Under the pieces are notes generated by a model. The model made no database searches. It was given only the letters and a program-made list of their open reading frames with translations, and had not been told where the DNA came from. Shown one piece after another: positions 1 through 7,729 of a DNA stretch of 40,108 nt. Position 1 is the stretch's first letter; the number at the start of each line of letters is the position of its first letter. A program made the translations under genes and the position numbers. Origin of the DNA: an uncultured Granulosicoccaceae bacterium. Its GTDB lineage: Bacteria; Pseudomonadota; Gammaproteobacteria; Granulosicoccales; Granulosicoccaceae. The stretch covers positions 1-40,108 of the forward strand of contig CALIHW010000008.1 in assembly GCA_938020525.1 (NCBI GenBank). The letters are read 5' to 3'.

Positions 1-308
1 TTAAAGGTGAAGCTGTCGGGTTGGTATCGGGTGAGCAGCGTGAGTGGGCGAGATCTACATTGAAGGCAAAACAAAAAGAAGCGCAAAAAATTCGTAAGGA
101 GGCTCGCCAGAAGCTTAAGGAACAACGCAGAGCGCAAGCACCGACGGCAAAGAGAAACGCCACCATTCGTCCTGCGTCTCATAGTCTCGCTAATCGTGTT
201 TCAGCGTCCCGGAGTTCAGAATCCAGCGGACCGGTGATCAAGTACAAGACGGCCAGGCGTAGAATCGTCAAGCCGGATACCGAACGCCCCGTTGAAATTG
301 CCAGCTAA
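1..308 (+). CDS. C-terminal part of a basic protein, cut by the window edge
   Basis: The reading frame is open to the left edge, so this is most likely the 3' end of a longer gene; a TTG at 21 could serve as a start but has no clear ribosome binding site. The visible part is strongly basic: a helical stretch rich in Lys, Arg, Gln and Glu (about residues 8-40 counted from the TTG) with coiled-coil character, then a Ser/Arg-rich and probably disordered tail ending in EIAS. I do not recognise the family. The stop is 41 nt before the GTG of the TOPRIM gene, on the same strand, so the two may be co-transcribed. Confidence 0.45.
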   Translation, partial: KGEAVGLVSGEQREWARSTLKAKQKEAQKIRKEARQKLKEQRRAQAPTAKRNATIRPASHSLANRVSASRSSESSGPVIKYKTARRRIVKPDTERPVEIAS

Positions 309-349
309 TTGAATCGCCTGAGTGCGACAGGCATACCGGGAACTTCTGA

Positions 350-991
350 GTGAGCGCCGTGCCATTAGCGCCCACTTCGTTAATAGATTGTACAGACGCT
401 ACTGAAAATGAACTGTTGGTAGTCGAGGGCTTATCCGCTGCTAATGCGGTTAAGCCTGTAAGAGACCGTCGCCTGCAAGCGGTTTTACCGATGCAAGGTA
501 AAATTCCAAATGCCACTCGAGTATCTGAAGAGCGACTACTTGCTCATCCCAATGTGGCTGATCTTTTACAAAGTCTTCATCCGAAGCGACTCATTGAAAC
601 CCAAATAACACACTGTCGTTACAAGCGGATTGTAATACTTGCTGATCCTGATGCGGATGGGGTCCATGCCAGTATGTTGTTGCTGCTGTTTATTTATCAG
701 TATGTACCGTCGCTGTTTGAGGAGGGAAGGATTATTCTGTTAAGAGCTCCGCTGTACGGGTTTTATCAGGCTGAAGAATGTGTTGCTATTGCTTATTCAG
801 AACAACATGCAGAGAGGGTGCATGTAGCTTTGACAAAAGCAACAGAGGTAACCTTGGTGAAGCGTCGGTTTAAGGGAATAGCAAGTTTCAATACCAGTCT
901 CAGGTTGGCTTTAGTTGCACCTGACAACCCGACCCGAAAGATACTTAGTGTGGATGAGTGCAGAGACTTATGTCAGCCTCTGCTGCAATAG
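350..991 (+). CDS. stand-alone TOPRIM protein related to the C-terminal half of GyrB/ParE
   Basis: This 213-residue protein matches only the TOPRIM part of type IIA topoisomerase B subunits. Visible landmarks in the right order are VVEGLSA (residues 24-30; GyrB has VEGDSA with the catalytic Glu), QAVLPMQGKIPN (43-54; GyrB QAILPLRGKILN), ILADPDADG (96-104; GyrB MTDADVDG with the Mg-binding Asp residues), APLYG (133-137) and RRFKGIASFN (172-181; GyrB RYKGLGEMN). The acidic triad E26, D99 and D101 is kept. The GHKL ATPase and transducer domains of the normal 630-800 residue subunit are absent, and no ATPase fragment lies upstream. The GTG start at 350 has only a weak ribosome binding site. Whether it partners with a topoisomerase A subunit, inhibits one, or acts as a separate nuclease-like TOPRIM enzyme cannot be told from sequence. 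Confidence 0.8.
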   Translation: MSAVPLAPTSLIDCTDATENELLVVEGLSAANAVKPVRDRRLQAVLPMQGKIPNATRVSEERLLAHPNVADLLQSLHPKRLIETQITHCRYKRIVILADPDADGVHASMLLLLFIYQYVPSLFEEGRIILLRAPLYGFYQAEECVAIAYSEQHAERVHVALTKATEVTLVKRRFKGIASFNTSLRLALVAPDNPTRKILSVDECRDLCQPLLQ

Positions 992-1020
992 CCAATACAG
1001 TTATCCAATGCCCTGAAAAA

Positions 1021-2229
1021 TTAAAAGTAAGGCAGATAAGGTGAATTTTGCGGTTGAAGATGAAGTGCATCATCCAAATACGGATGTTTAAGTGCTACTT
1101 CTTCGTTCAATTCAATCCCGAGGCCCGGCTCCGTGGGTGGCACGATATAGCCGTCCTGCCAGTTAATTGGGGACACGAGCAGCTCGTTGTGAAAGCCTGT
1201 CCAGTCTTCAATGCTTTCCAGAATCAAAAAATTCGGACTGCAGGCAGCCAAATGAATGTTGGCAATGCCTTCCACCGGGCCACAGTAGAGGTGTGGTGCA
1301 ATTTGCGCGTAGTTTGCTTCAGCCAGTGCTGCGATTTTTTTAGCTTCGAGAAGCCCGCCGACACGACCAAGAGCAGGTTGTAGTATCGATGCTGCCTGTA
1401 GTTCGAGTACTCTGGCAAATTCGTACTTGGTCGTCAGGCGCTCACCGGTTGCAATCGGAATTGTTGTTTGTTTTGCCACGCGTGCCATTTCTTCTGGACG
1501 TTCCGGTGGCACGGGTTCTTCAAACCATAACGGGTCAGAGGATTCGAGTACCGCTGCCATACGAATAGCACCGGAAGTGGTGAACTGCCCGTGAGTACCA
1601 AATAACAGGTCGGCGCTTGTCCCAACTGCTTCACGCAAAGTTTTGACGAACCGTTCACTACGTTGAATGGATTCAAGATCCGGTTGATGAGGATCGAAGG
1701 TGGTATAAGCGCCAGCAGGGTCAAACTTTACGGCGGTAAAGCCTTGCTTTACGTACTCCAGCGCTCGAGCTGCTGCAACATCCGGGTCACTGTATACCGG
1801 GTGTGCTTCGTTCGCGCTAATATTATCCGGTGGATAAATGTAGGTATAGGTTCGTATTTTGTCGTGAACCCGACCGCCGAGCAAATCGTATACAGGTTTG
1901 CCCGTCGCTTTGCCGATGATGTCCCACAGCGCTGTTTCAAGTCCGCTCAGCACACCGAGCAAAGAAATATCCGGCCGCATTGAATAGCCGCGACCATATA
2001 CATTGCGCCAGAGTGTTTCTATTTGAAACGGATCAGTATTTTCAACGTGAGCTGCAAAGACGTCGTCAATCATGTGCCGAACGACCGACGGTGCAAACGT
2101 CGCGTTATAGACTTCACCGATGCCGGTTATACCATCGTCAGTAGTTAGTTTGACGAATATAAAATACCGACCACCCTTATGTGGTGGTGGATTGCCAACG
2201 ATAAACGTTTGAAGGTCTTTTACTACCAT
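1021..2229 (-). CDS. mandelate racemase / muconate lactonizing enzyme family protein (enolase superfamily)
   Basis: A full-length 402-residue enolase-superfamily enzyme, related to the sugar-acid dehydratase/cycloisomerase branch (galactonate dehydratase-like). It has the N-terminal capping domain (about 1-125) and a TIM barrel with a barrel Lys at 168 (AVKFDP), metal-ligand strands FEEP (236-239) and GER (262-264), and a late-barrel His at 313 (APHLYCGP). Where galactonate dehydratases read DxHGR at the first metal strand, this protein has GTHGQ (211-215), so the usual Asp ligand is missing and the chemistry may differ. The substrate is unknown; a sugar acid from marine polysaccharide is a guess. 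It starts with ATG 62 nt downstream of the SCO1 gene and could be the last gene of that transcript, although the functions do not obviously match. Confidence 0.85.
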   Translation of the reverse strand: MVVKDLQTFIVGNPPPHKGGRYFIFVKLTTDDGITGIGEVYNATFAPSVVRHMIDDVFAAHVENTDPFQIETLWRNVYGRGYSMRPDISLLGVLSGLETALWDIIGKATGKPVYDLLGGRVHDKIRTYTYIYPPDNISANEAHPVYSDPDVAAARALEYVKQGFTAVKFDPAGAYTTFDPHQPDLESIQRSERFVKTLREAVGTSADLLFGTHGQFTTSGAIRMAAVLESSDPLWFEEPVPPERPEEMARVAKQTTIPIATGERLTTKYEFARVLELQAASILQPALGRVGGLLEAKKIAALAEANYAQIAPHLYCGPVEGIANIHLAACSPNFLILESIEDWTGFHNELLVSPINWQDGYIVPPTEPGLGIELNEEVALKHPYLDDALHLQPQNSPYLPYF

Positions 2230-2291
2230 GGCTGCTCACCAGCGATTGGGTCGGATTGTCAGGTTGACGCCGAGTTGGGGCAGGGTGGATG

Positions 2292-2918
2292 TTACCGCGA
2301 TTCGTGGTGTGCTACCAACAAGTGAAAATCCTTAGCTAGTGCTTCTGCGGTTTGTGGAGGCGTGAAGATAGCCTGCACTTCTGCCTCAGGGTTTATAAGA
2401 ATTACTGAAGACGAATGATCAACCAGATAGTTTTTTGGATCATCACGATTCTCGGGTTCGGGCACTGAATAGACCGCGCTCACCTGATCAGCAAATTTTC
2501 TGATTTCTTCTGGTGTTCCGGTAGCACCGATGAAGCTCTCGTTAAAGTACTTAACATAGTTCTTCAAGTGCTCCGGAGTATCCCGCTCGGGATCTACTGA
2601 TACCAACAAGGTGGTGGCCTTTGGTCCATCTTCCTCAGATAGCAATGTATGCATCTGATTTAAGTTGGTCAGTGTCATCGGACAGTAGTCAGGGCAAAAT
2701 GTGTAACCAACATAGATGAAGGTCCACTGATCTAAAAAATCTGTTTCAGAGAGAGGTTCGTTGTTGTGATCAACCAGCCCCACGTCAGCCAGCGCCTCGG
2801 GTTCCGGAAAAGAAAAGCCGGAGAGCTCGCTTAAGTCAGGCGCGCTTTGACGGTTGCCAAAAAACAACCCTGCACCCAGAGCTGCAATGGCGACTAATGC
2901 GATAGCAAATTTATTCAA
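2292..2918 (-). CDS. SCO1/SenC/PrrC family copper protein
   Basis: A membrane-anchored thioredoxin-fold protein of 208 residues. An N-terminal transmembrane or signal-anchor helix (about 4-20) places the domain in the periplasm. The copper site is typical: TFCPDYCP with C75 and C79, and the distal histidine H168 in LVDHSSS. Family members help metallate the CuA site of cytochrome c oxidase or keep its cysteines reduced. It lies 36 nt downstream of the PCu(A)C gene and in line with the CcoA-like transporter, which supports a joint copper-delivery role. The length is normal and the motif intact, so this is a confident family call. Confidence 0.93.
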   Translation of the reverse strand: MNKFAIALVAIAALGAGLFFGNRQSAPDLSELSGFSFPEPEALADVGLVDHNNEPLSETDFLDQWTFIYVGYTFCPDYCPMTLTNLNQMHTLLSEEDGPKATTLLVSVDPERDTPEHLKNYVKYFNESFIGATGTPEEIRKFADQVSAVYSVPEPENRDDPKNYLVDHSSSVILINPEAEVQAIFTPPQTAEALAKDFHLLVAHHESR

Positions 2919-2954
2919 TTTATTTACCCGATTTATCTAGAGCTGATAATGGAA

Positions 2955-3512
2955 TCAGGATGCCGGGTCGTGTTGATGTAAATCATCAGACTCGTTCTTT
3001 TTCATATCCATGTGTTCTCCATGGTGCTGCATACCATCATGATTGGTGGGTTTGTCTCCGGACACCGGGGACTCCTTATGCACTGGTATGGCCAGAGTCA
3101 TTGTGTTGCCGTCATTAAAGGTCAGTTCAAGGCTGACTTCTTTGCCAGCCTTTAATGGCTCCTGCAGATTAAACACCATGATGTGATCACCATGGGGTTT
3201 GAGGCTGGCCTGACCGTCGGCGGGGACGGTAATCGAACTGATCTCTTGCATTTTCATCATGCCGTCATGGTTGGTATGAGTGTGCAATTCGACTCTGTCC
3301 GAGACATCGACCGAGACTTTTGTGAGATCAATGTCCGTGTTGGAGTTATTCATCAACGTGAGGTAGATCGCAGTGGTTTTGCTACCTGGAGGGGTTGCTC
3401 TCACCCACGCGCTATCTTCTGCGACCATAATACCGTCCGTGGCAGTTGAAACGGTGCTCAGCAGCAACAGACTAATCGCTGTTATCAGTGCAGGGGTGAT
3501 AAGTTTGTTCAT
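2955..3512 (-). CDS. PCu(A)C family periplasmic copper chaperone
   Basis: 185 residues with a Sec signal peptide (about 1-24). The family copper site H-x10-M-x21-H-x-M is met exactly by H77, M88, H110 and M112. The fold signature near ATPPGSKTTAIY (39-50) is also present. PCu(A)C proteins bind Cu(I) in the periplasm and pass it to the CuA or CuB centres of cytochrome oxidases, usually with a SCO protein. Unlike the shortest family members it carries a His/Met-rich C-terminal tail (about 156-185, with HDGMQHHGEHMDM), likely an extra copper-binding segment. The gene sits between the CcoA-like transporter (38 nt upstream) and the SCO1 gene (36 nt downstream), as expected for an operon. Confidence 0.93.
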   Translation of the reverse strand: MNKLITPALITAISLLLLSTVSTATDGIMVAEDSAWVRATPPGSKTTAIYLTLMNNSNTDIDLTKVSVDVSDRVELHTHTNHDGMMKMQEISSITVPADGQASLKPHGDHIMVFNLQEPLKAGKEVSLELTFNDGNTMTLAIPVHKESPVSGDKPTNHDGMQHHGEHMDMKKNESDDLHQHDPAS

Positions 3513-3550
3513 TGTTTATTCAACGATACGGATGGGGAGTCAATTGCAAT

Positions 3551-4786
3551 CTATGCGTTTTTTTCGTTGGCAGTGGGGCGATGTTTTGCTAGCCACATCG
3601 CGCTATACCCGCACAGGATTATAAACGGAATAACGCTGATATTAACTAAATTCCAGCCCAGGTAGTGATGCAGCGCCCCGGAGGAAAGTGCCGTCGCTGA
3701 GACTGTGCTGAATACAATAAAGTCGTTGGCTGCCTGTGTTCGGCTTTTTTCATTCTCTGTATAGCACTCTGTCAGTAAGGTTGTGCCACCGACGAACAGG
3801 AAATTCCAGCCAAGGCCTAACAGCACAAGCGCTACCGTGAAATGCCAAATCGACTGGCCGGTCAGATTCAGTATTACACACAACAGGCAAAGTAGTGCGC
3901 CGCTGAAAAGAATCTTACTAATGCCAAAGCGATTGATCAAGTTGCCAGTCACGAAAGAGGGTGCAAACATCGCAACGACATGCCATTGAATAACGAAAGC
4001 AGTATCACTCAGGCCCATGTGACTGGCATGCATTGCCAGTGGTGTGGCAGTCATTACGAGATTCATTGTGGCGTAACCTAAGGTGGCGCACAGGCAGGCG
4101 ACGATAAATGTCGGTTGCCTGATGATGGCGCTGATGGGTCGACCGGTATTCGTATCGGAGCCTTTTACCTGTGGAGCTGGCAAGTCCATGAAGGTAACGG
4201 TCATTAAAGACATCAGGTAGACAGCTATGACCACTAAAAAAGCACCTGCGTAGATGGATATCTCCAGAAGGTTCTGGCTCCAGCGGGCGAGATTAGGACC
4301 GATGAAAGCGGCGACTACGCCACCTGCCATCACCCAGGAAATTGCCACATTCTTTTTGTCAGCCGTTACTACTTCCGATGCGGTAAATCGGTAGTAATTT
4401 CCGAATGCGTTAAAACTGCCAAAGCAGGCGGTGGCGAAGCAAAAAATAACCAGCGAGCGCTGGTAGATAGCAAGCAGAGCCAGGCATGCGCCAGTAATGC
4501 CTATCAGCGCGGCGAACATAAAGCCTTTTCTTCGGCCCCATCTTCCCATTGCCAGTGATGCGGGAATACTGCAGCTCATGACAGCGATAAACTGTATTGC
4601 AAGCGGCAGTGTTGCCAGAGCTTTATTTTCTGCAAGGTCCAGCCCGATCAATGCCGATACGGTGATCAGCAGGGATGAGCAGATAAACATATACGCCTGA
4701 CAAGCCGTTAGAAGGTAAATCGTGCGTGGCAAGTTTTTTGGCCCTTTCGAGTAACAGAAAGTCAAGCAACAGCAGAGTCGAGTCAC
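3551..4786 (-). CDS. ccoA: CcoA-like MFS transporter, probable copper importer
   Basis: A 411-residue major facilitator with about 12 membrane segments and an MFS loop GRWGRRKG (81-88). It shows MxxxM at 241-245 (MNLVM) and HxxxM at 269-273 (HVVAM), separated by 28 residues. This is the arrangement described for Rhodobacter CcoA (M233xxxM237 and H261xxxM265), the inner-membrane copper importer that feeds cbb3-type oxidase. Its place just upstream of PCu(A)C and SCO1 genes fits that role. The GTG start at 4784-4786 gives a Cys-rich N-terminus (CCCLTFC, 5-11) that could bind metal or could be an annotation artefact; a TTG near 4730 is an alternative start. Substrate assignment rests on motif and context, not on direct evidence. 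Confidence 0.75.
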   Translation of the reverse strand: MTRLCCCLTFCYSKGPKNLPRTIYLLTACQAYMFICSSLLITVSALIGLDLAENKALATLPLAIQFIAVMSCSIPASLAMGRWGRRKGFMFAALIGITGACLALLAIYQRSLVIFCFATACFGSFNAFGNYYRFTASEVVTADKKNVAISWVMAGGVVAAFIGPNLARWSQNLLEISIYAGAFLVVIAVYLMSLMTVTFMDLPAPQVKGSDTNTGRPISAIIRQPTFIVACLCATLGYATMNLVMTATPLAMHASHMGLSDTAFVIQWHVVAMFAPSFVTGNLINRFGISKILFSGALLCLLCVILNLTGQSIWHFTVALVLLGLGWNFLFVGGTTLLTECYTENEKSRTQAANDFIVFSTVSATALSSGALHHYLGWNLVNISVIPFIILCGYSAMWLAKHRPTANEKNA

Positions 4787-5131
4787 AGAAGAAATGACAT
4801 CGAAACTACATTAATAGATACAAGGGCTAGCCAGCGGTGTCACAGGTCAGCAGATGTCTAATCAGTAAATTTTTGGTCAGTAAATGTCTGGAAGATGTCT
4901 TGGCCGGATGATTCTTGAAATCGACGGCATCGCACTGAGTGTGAAAGCTGAAGACAATATAAATCTCTGTGCGATGTGTACGCTATCTCATGGATAGCAC
5001 TTCCCGCGCGATCCACTAGTTAGCCAAGGGTACAGTAACCCAGACTGAAGGCGCGGTCGAGTTGAAATGGCCGGACTACGTCAGTCCGGCCCTGAAATCT
5101 GACCACGGGTATTGCTTATGCAAGGTGGTGC
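4787..5131. other. intergenic region upstream of the copper operon
   Basis: This stretch should hold the promoter of the minus-strand copper operon. No convincing coding region was seen. It contains two imperfect copies of GGTCAGyArATGTCT near 4846 and 4881 and, at its right end, the terminator of the neighbouring lipoprotein gene (5069-5091). Confidence 0.4.
5069..5091 (-). terminator. stem-loop terminator of the TSP3-repeat lipoprotein gene
   Basis: A perfect 9-bp stem (GGCCGGACT / AGTCCGGCC) with a 5-nt loop, 41-63 nt past the stop of the minus-strand lipoprotein gene. On the minus strand it is followed by ATTTC, only a weak T tract. Confidence 0.65.
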
Positions 5132-5623
5132 TTAATCGTTCCAGATGCCCGCGTTTTGTTCTTCTGCCACGGTGCAGAAGTCTTCAGTTTCCATTGAGGT
5201 AAACCGCACGATAGTCGCCACATCAGCGTACCAGTGTTCAGTGACAATCAGAGGTACTCGTTCCGAGAAATCCGGATAGTCACGGGTAGCAGATGGTTCG
5301 CCATATTGTTCGATGCTCATTGCAAAATCTGCGGCACAAGGGTGATTATATTCGTGAGCGTCAGAGACATTGTCGCCATCGCTGTCCAGATCAAGATAGT
5401 TGGGTATGCCATCGCCATCTGGATCGCCGGTACCTTCAGCATCGTTAGATCGACCGTCACCATCGGTATCAGGAGATGAATCATCTGCTTGAATCAGTCC
5501 GGCTGAGGGTACTGCAGTGATTTGATTTTCAATCGTTTCTTCGCTTGAACTGCCACTGCCGCCACAAGCGCTCATTGTTAATGCACTGCAAGTTACCAGT
5601 GTTACTGCTGCTAATTTTTTCAT
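5132..5623 (-). CDS. lipoprotein with thrombospondin type 3 (calcium-binding) repeats
   Basis: A 163-residue predicted lipoprotein. The ATG at 5623 is preferred because it gives a clean signal peptide with lipobox LTMSAC (C20); a GTG six codons upstream is possible. After a Ser/Glu linker come three Asp-rich repeats of the DxDxDG type (about 52-57, 67-72, 78-83), as in bacterial TSP3/OmpA-linked calcium-binding segments. The last 70 residues contain two Cys (C96 and C150) and no domain I recognise. It is probably held in the outer or inner membrane and stabilised by calcium, which fits a marine lifestyle. Function unknown; monocistronic, with its own terminator. Confidence 0.75.
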   Translation of the reverse strand: MKKLAAVTLVTCSALTMSACGGSGSSSEETIENQITAVPSAGLIQADDSSPDTDGDGRSNDAEGTGDPDGDGIPNYLDLDSDGDNVSDAHEYNHPCAADFAMSIEQYGEPSATRDYPDFSERVPLIVTEHWYADVATIVRFTSMETEDFCTVAEEQNAGIWND

Positions 5624-5982
5624 ATTGTCTTTTTTCTCCACAACCGGGGATGTTGCCCACTACCAATGCTTAACGGCAGTTCGAATAAAAATCCAAGTTA
5701 AAGACGGTTAAACAGAGTGAGCCGCGGACAGCGCAATTTGTGTTCCAGAGACGAGATAAACTTAAGTTTTATTTGATGATTATGTGAAGTGTGAATACAT
5801 CAATACACCGTATGACTGTTTGGAATCGTGTGCGGCGTCATCGATTAATTGATGTCAAACAATGAGATGAATTACCGCTGCGACAAAAGCTACATTTTGT
5901 GAGATAAATCTGACTGTGTACCTGTAAGTCCTATACCGTTCAGCGCGCTAAAACACTATATTTTGTGGTGTTTTATTAAAAA

Positions 5983-6058
5983 ATAGAGGAAATATTTTAT
6001 ATTTTTATGTTGTTTTGCCTCTATACTTAACCCCTGTTGTGACAGGGCTGAATAGAGG
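5983..6058 (+). promoter_or_regulatory. alternating ATAGAGG / CCTCTAT / ATAGAGG arms around a small hairpin
   Basis: ATAGAGG occurs at 5983-5989 and again at 6052-6058; its exact complement CCTCTAT lies between them at 6018-6024. The middle arm can pair with either outer arm but not both. Inside the right-hand pairing is another stem, CCCTG/CAGGG (6032-6036 / 6043-6047) with a 6-nt loop. The arrangement resembles a two-state RNA switch or a repeated operator ahead of the cold-shock gene. Confidence 0.45.
6022..6027 (+). promoter_or_regulatory. candidate -10 element (TATACT) of the cold-shock gene
   Basis: TATACT would start transcription near 6034, giving a leader of about 170 nt, similar in size to the cspA leader of E. 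coli. No good -35 hexamer is visible at the normal distance, so the call is tentative. Confidence 0.3.
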
Positions 6059-6203
6059 AAGTTGAATCCCTCGCCGTGAGTTTGCGTAAGTGGAACACCA
6101 ACAAACCGCTTTGAATTTCATAGGGTTTTCTTTGGATGTTGCGGTGAATCTTTTTCAATTTATCCTGTCTACCCCATGGCGCTAGTATTTTAGAGTGATA
6201 ATT

Positions 6204-6503
6204 GTGAGTGAAAGAAAACAAGGAACCGTTAAATGGTTCAACACAGAGAAGGGATACGGGTTCATTCTAAACCCGGAGGGAGAAGACGTATTTGTTCACT
6301 ACCGGTCGATTCAGATAGAAGGATTTAAAAATCTTCGTGAAGGTCAGGAGGTATCTTTCTTACAAATTAAAAGCGAGAAGGGCTGGCAGGCGGCAGAAGT
6401 GGAAGTCGATGACGGCGGTTATTCTGACGAGCCGCGGGAAGTAAGTCCTGATGAATCCAGCTCCGATGATGCCAGGGAAGCTAGCCCCGACGTTGAATCC
6501 TAA
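6204..6503 (+). CDS. cold-shock domain protein with acidic C-terminal tail (CspA family)
   Basis: 99 residues. The cold-shock domain (about 1-65) carries RNP1-like KGYGFI and RNP2-like VFVHY motifs and the opening QGTVKWFN, so it should bind single-stranded RNA and DNA. The GTG at 6204 is chosen because TAGAG lies 8 nt upstream and [12 protein letters not shown] is the usual N-terminus; a GTG at 6195 is possible. The domain is followed by a 35-residue tail rich in Asp, Glu and Ser ([19 protein letters not shown]), which plain CspA proteins lack and which may tune RNA binding or oppose self-association. The long structured leader suggests post-transcriptional control. Confidence 0.9.
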   Translation: MSERKQGTVKWFNTEKGYGFILNPEGEDVFVHYRSIQIEGFKNLREGQEVSFLQIKSEKGWQAAEVEVDDGGYSDEPREVSPDESSSDDAREASPDVES

Positions 6504-7000
6504 GGTTAGATAGGCCCGAGTCCGGTTGTTTCCCGTTGGATGCTTCTCGGTGGGCGGTGGCCGACGGGCGCAAATTTCCTAAACCTCCCCATCAATGTCC
6601 CTACAGTTGTCTATGCGGGCTCACTATTGGCGGTTTCGTGGCAGCAATAGTGGTCCGTCGTATACCTGTATACCTGTATACCTGTATACCCCTTCAACTC
6701 TCCAATGAAAGCTGCATAGATTAGGTGTAGTTTCCCGTGTGGTTTCTGGCCGTATCTTCCCTAATAACTTACCCAGTTTCGTCGTGGTGGTCCCGGCGCA
6801 ATAGTTTGGTCAGATCTGCGTGTTATTGTGTGATGGTTCGCATGATCTTTGCGGCCGTTGCGCAGTCCTGCTTTTCTGTGTTGTGGCGCGTTCCAGTGTG
6901 GAACTTCGATCACGGTAGAGTTTCTGAATCATTGGTATAAATTGCCTAATCGCGGATCTCATCGGTTCGCCTTACAGAATGCACAACGGGATAACATGAA
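6504..7000. other. intergenic region between cold-shock and protease genes
   Basis: No coding region with believable composition or a ribosome binding site was found. It holds an 8-bp tandem repeat (6660-6690) and presumably the promoter of the protease gene. Confidence 0.4.
6660..6690. repeat. 8-bp tandem repeat, unit GTATACCT, 3.9 copies
   Basis: Four consecutive units, the last one short by one base. Each unit contains the palindrome GTATAC. Such short perfect arrays are prone to copy-number slippage. Confidence 0.9.
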
Positions 7001-7639
7001 ATGACGAAGCGCTTGATAGCTGTACTGGCTGGTTTGCTGATAGCACCGATGGCACACGCTGATAGCTGTGGGTGGCCGGAAAAAGAAGCCCTTGAGTCAG
7101 TAGTCAGAGTAACCAGTGAAGACGGTAGCCATGCCAGTGGCGTTGTTGTCGGACCAAACCGCGTGCTAACTGCGGCGCACGCGATTGACGAGGCCTACCA
7201 GGCTTTCATCCGAATTGAGGAAACGCTCTATCCGGCGTTTCTGGCCTCGATAGATCGGTCCAAAGACCTTGCAATACTCGAAGTTTCAGCTCTGGATGTT
7301 GCACCAATCAAACTTGGAGACAATGACCTCCGTAACAGTGCGAAAGTCTGGGCGGTAGGTTTTCCACGTGCAGAATCAAAAACCACATCGTCTGGCAGTT
7401 TTAAAATCAAGGCGACTACCGATGGTGCTCTACACACTACTGCGCCAATTGACTCCGGCCAGTCAGGTGGCGGACTGATCACTTGCGAGCAGGGTCAGCA
7501 CGTACTTGCTGGTATGTTGCGAGGTTTTGCAGCGTATGTGAATGGCGATGAGTATGTGAAGATAAAAAACCACTCGGTATCAGTGGCCAGTGCTGACATA
7601 CGTAACTTCATTAGCGAGTGGGAAAGTGCTGGCAAGTAA
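7001..7639 (+). CDS. secreted trypsin-like serine protease (S1 family)
   Basis: 212 residues with a Sec signal peptide ending MAHA (about 1-20). The catalytic triad is visible: H60 in TAAH, D89 in RSKDLAIL and S155 in DSGQSGGGL, with the GxSGG oxyanion loop and VVGPNRVLTAAH strand of the chymotrypsin fold. It has no PDZ or other extra domain and is shorter than DegP-type proteases, so it is a simple periplasmic or exported S1 protease. The gsp genes nearby make type II secretion possible, but no direct link is seen. GGGA lies about 10 nt before the ATG. Substrates are unknown. Confidence 0.88.
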   Translation: MTKRLIAVLAGLLIAPMAHADSCGWPEKEALESVVRVTSEDGSHASGVVVGPNRVLTAAHAIDEAYQAFIRIEETLYPAFLASIDRSKDLAILEVSALDVAPIKLGDNDLRNSAKVWAVGFPRAESKTTSSGSFKIKATTDGALHTTAPIDSGQSGGGLITCEQGQHVLAGMLRGFAAYVNGDEYVKIKNHSVSVASADIRNFISEWESAGK

Positions 7640-7653
7640 GTAGTCTGTCGTGT

Positions 7654-7675
7654 GCACCAGCACATTGGCTGGTGC
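7654..7675 (+). terminator. strong stem-loop between convergent protease and VWA genes
   Basis: A perfect 8-bp stem GCACCAGC/GCTGGTGC with a 6-nt loop, 15 nt past the protease stop. It has no T run on either side, so it may be a 3'-end stabiliser rather than an intrinsic terminator. Confidence 0.55.
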
Positions 7676-7729
7676 TACCGAAATCTGTGCGGCCTAATCC
7701 GTCAATAGACGTGGCTACGCAATTATTAC

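Larger units (their letters stand above)
5624..6203. other. long AT-rich intergenic region with cold-shock gene leader
   Basis: Divergent promoter region for the lipoprotein gene (minus) and the cold-shock gene (plus). Besides the ATAGAGG/CCTCTAT arms described separately, it holds two small AT-rich inverted repeats: ACAAAA/TTTTGT (5883-5900) and AAAACAC/GTGTTTT (5950-5974). The part from about 6034 to 6203 is probably an untranslated leader of about 170 nt. No credible gene was seen. Confidence 0.45.

Noticed and set aside
6536-6940. two short frames between the cold-shock and protease genes
   Set aside because: No ribosome binding site, mixed composition, and one runs through the GTATACCT array.
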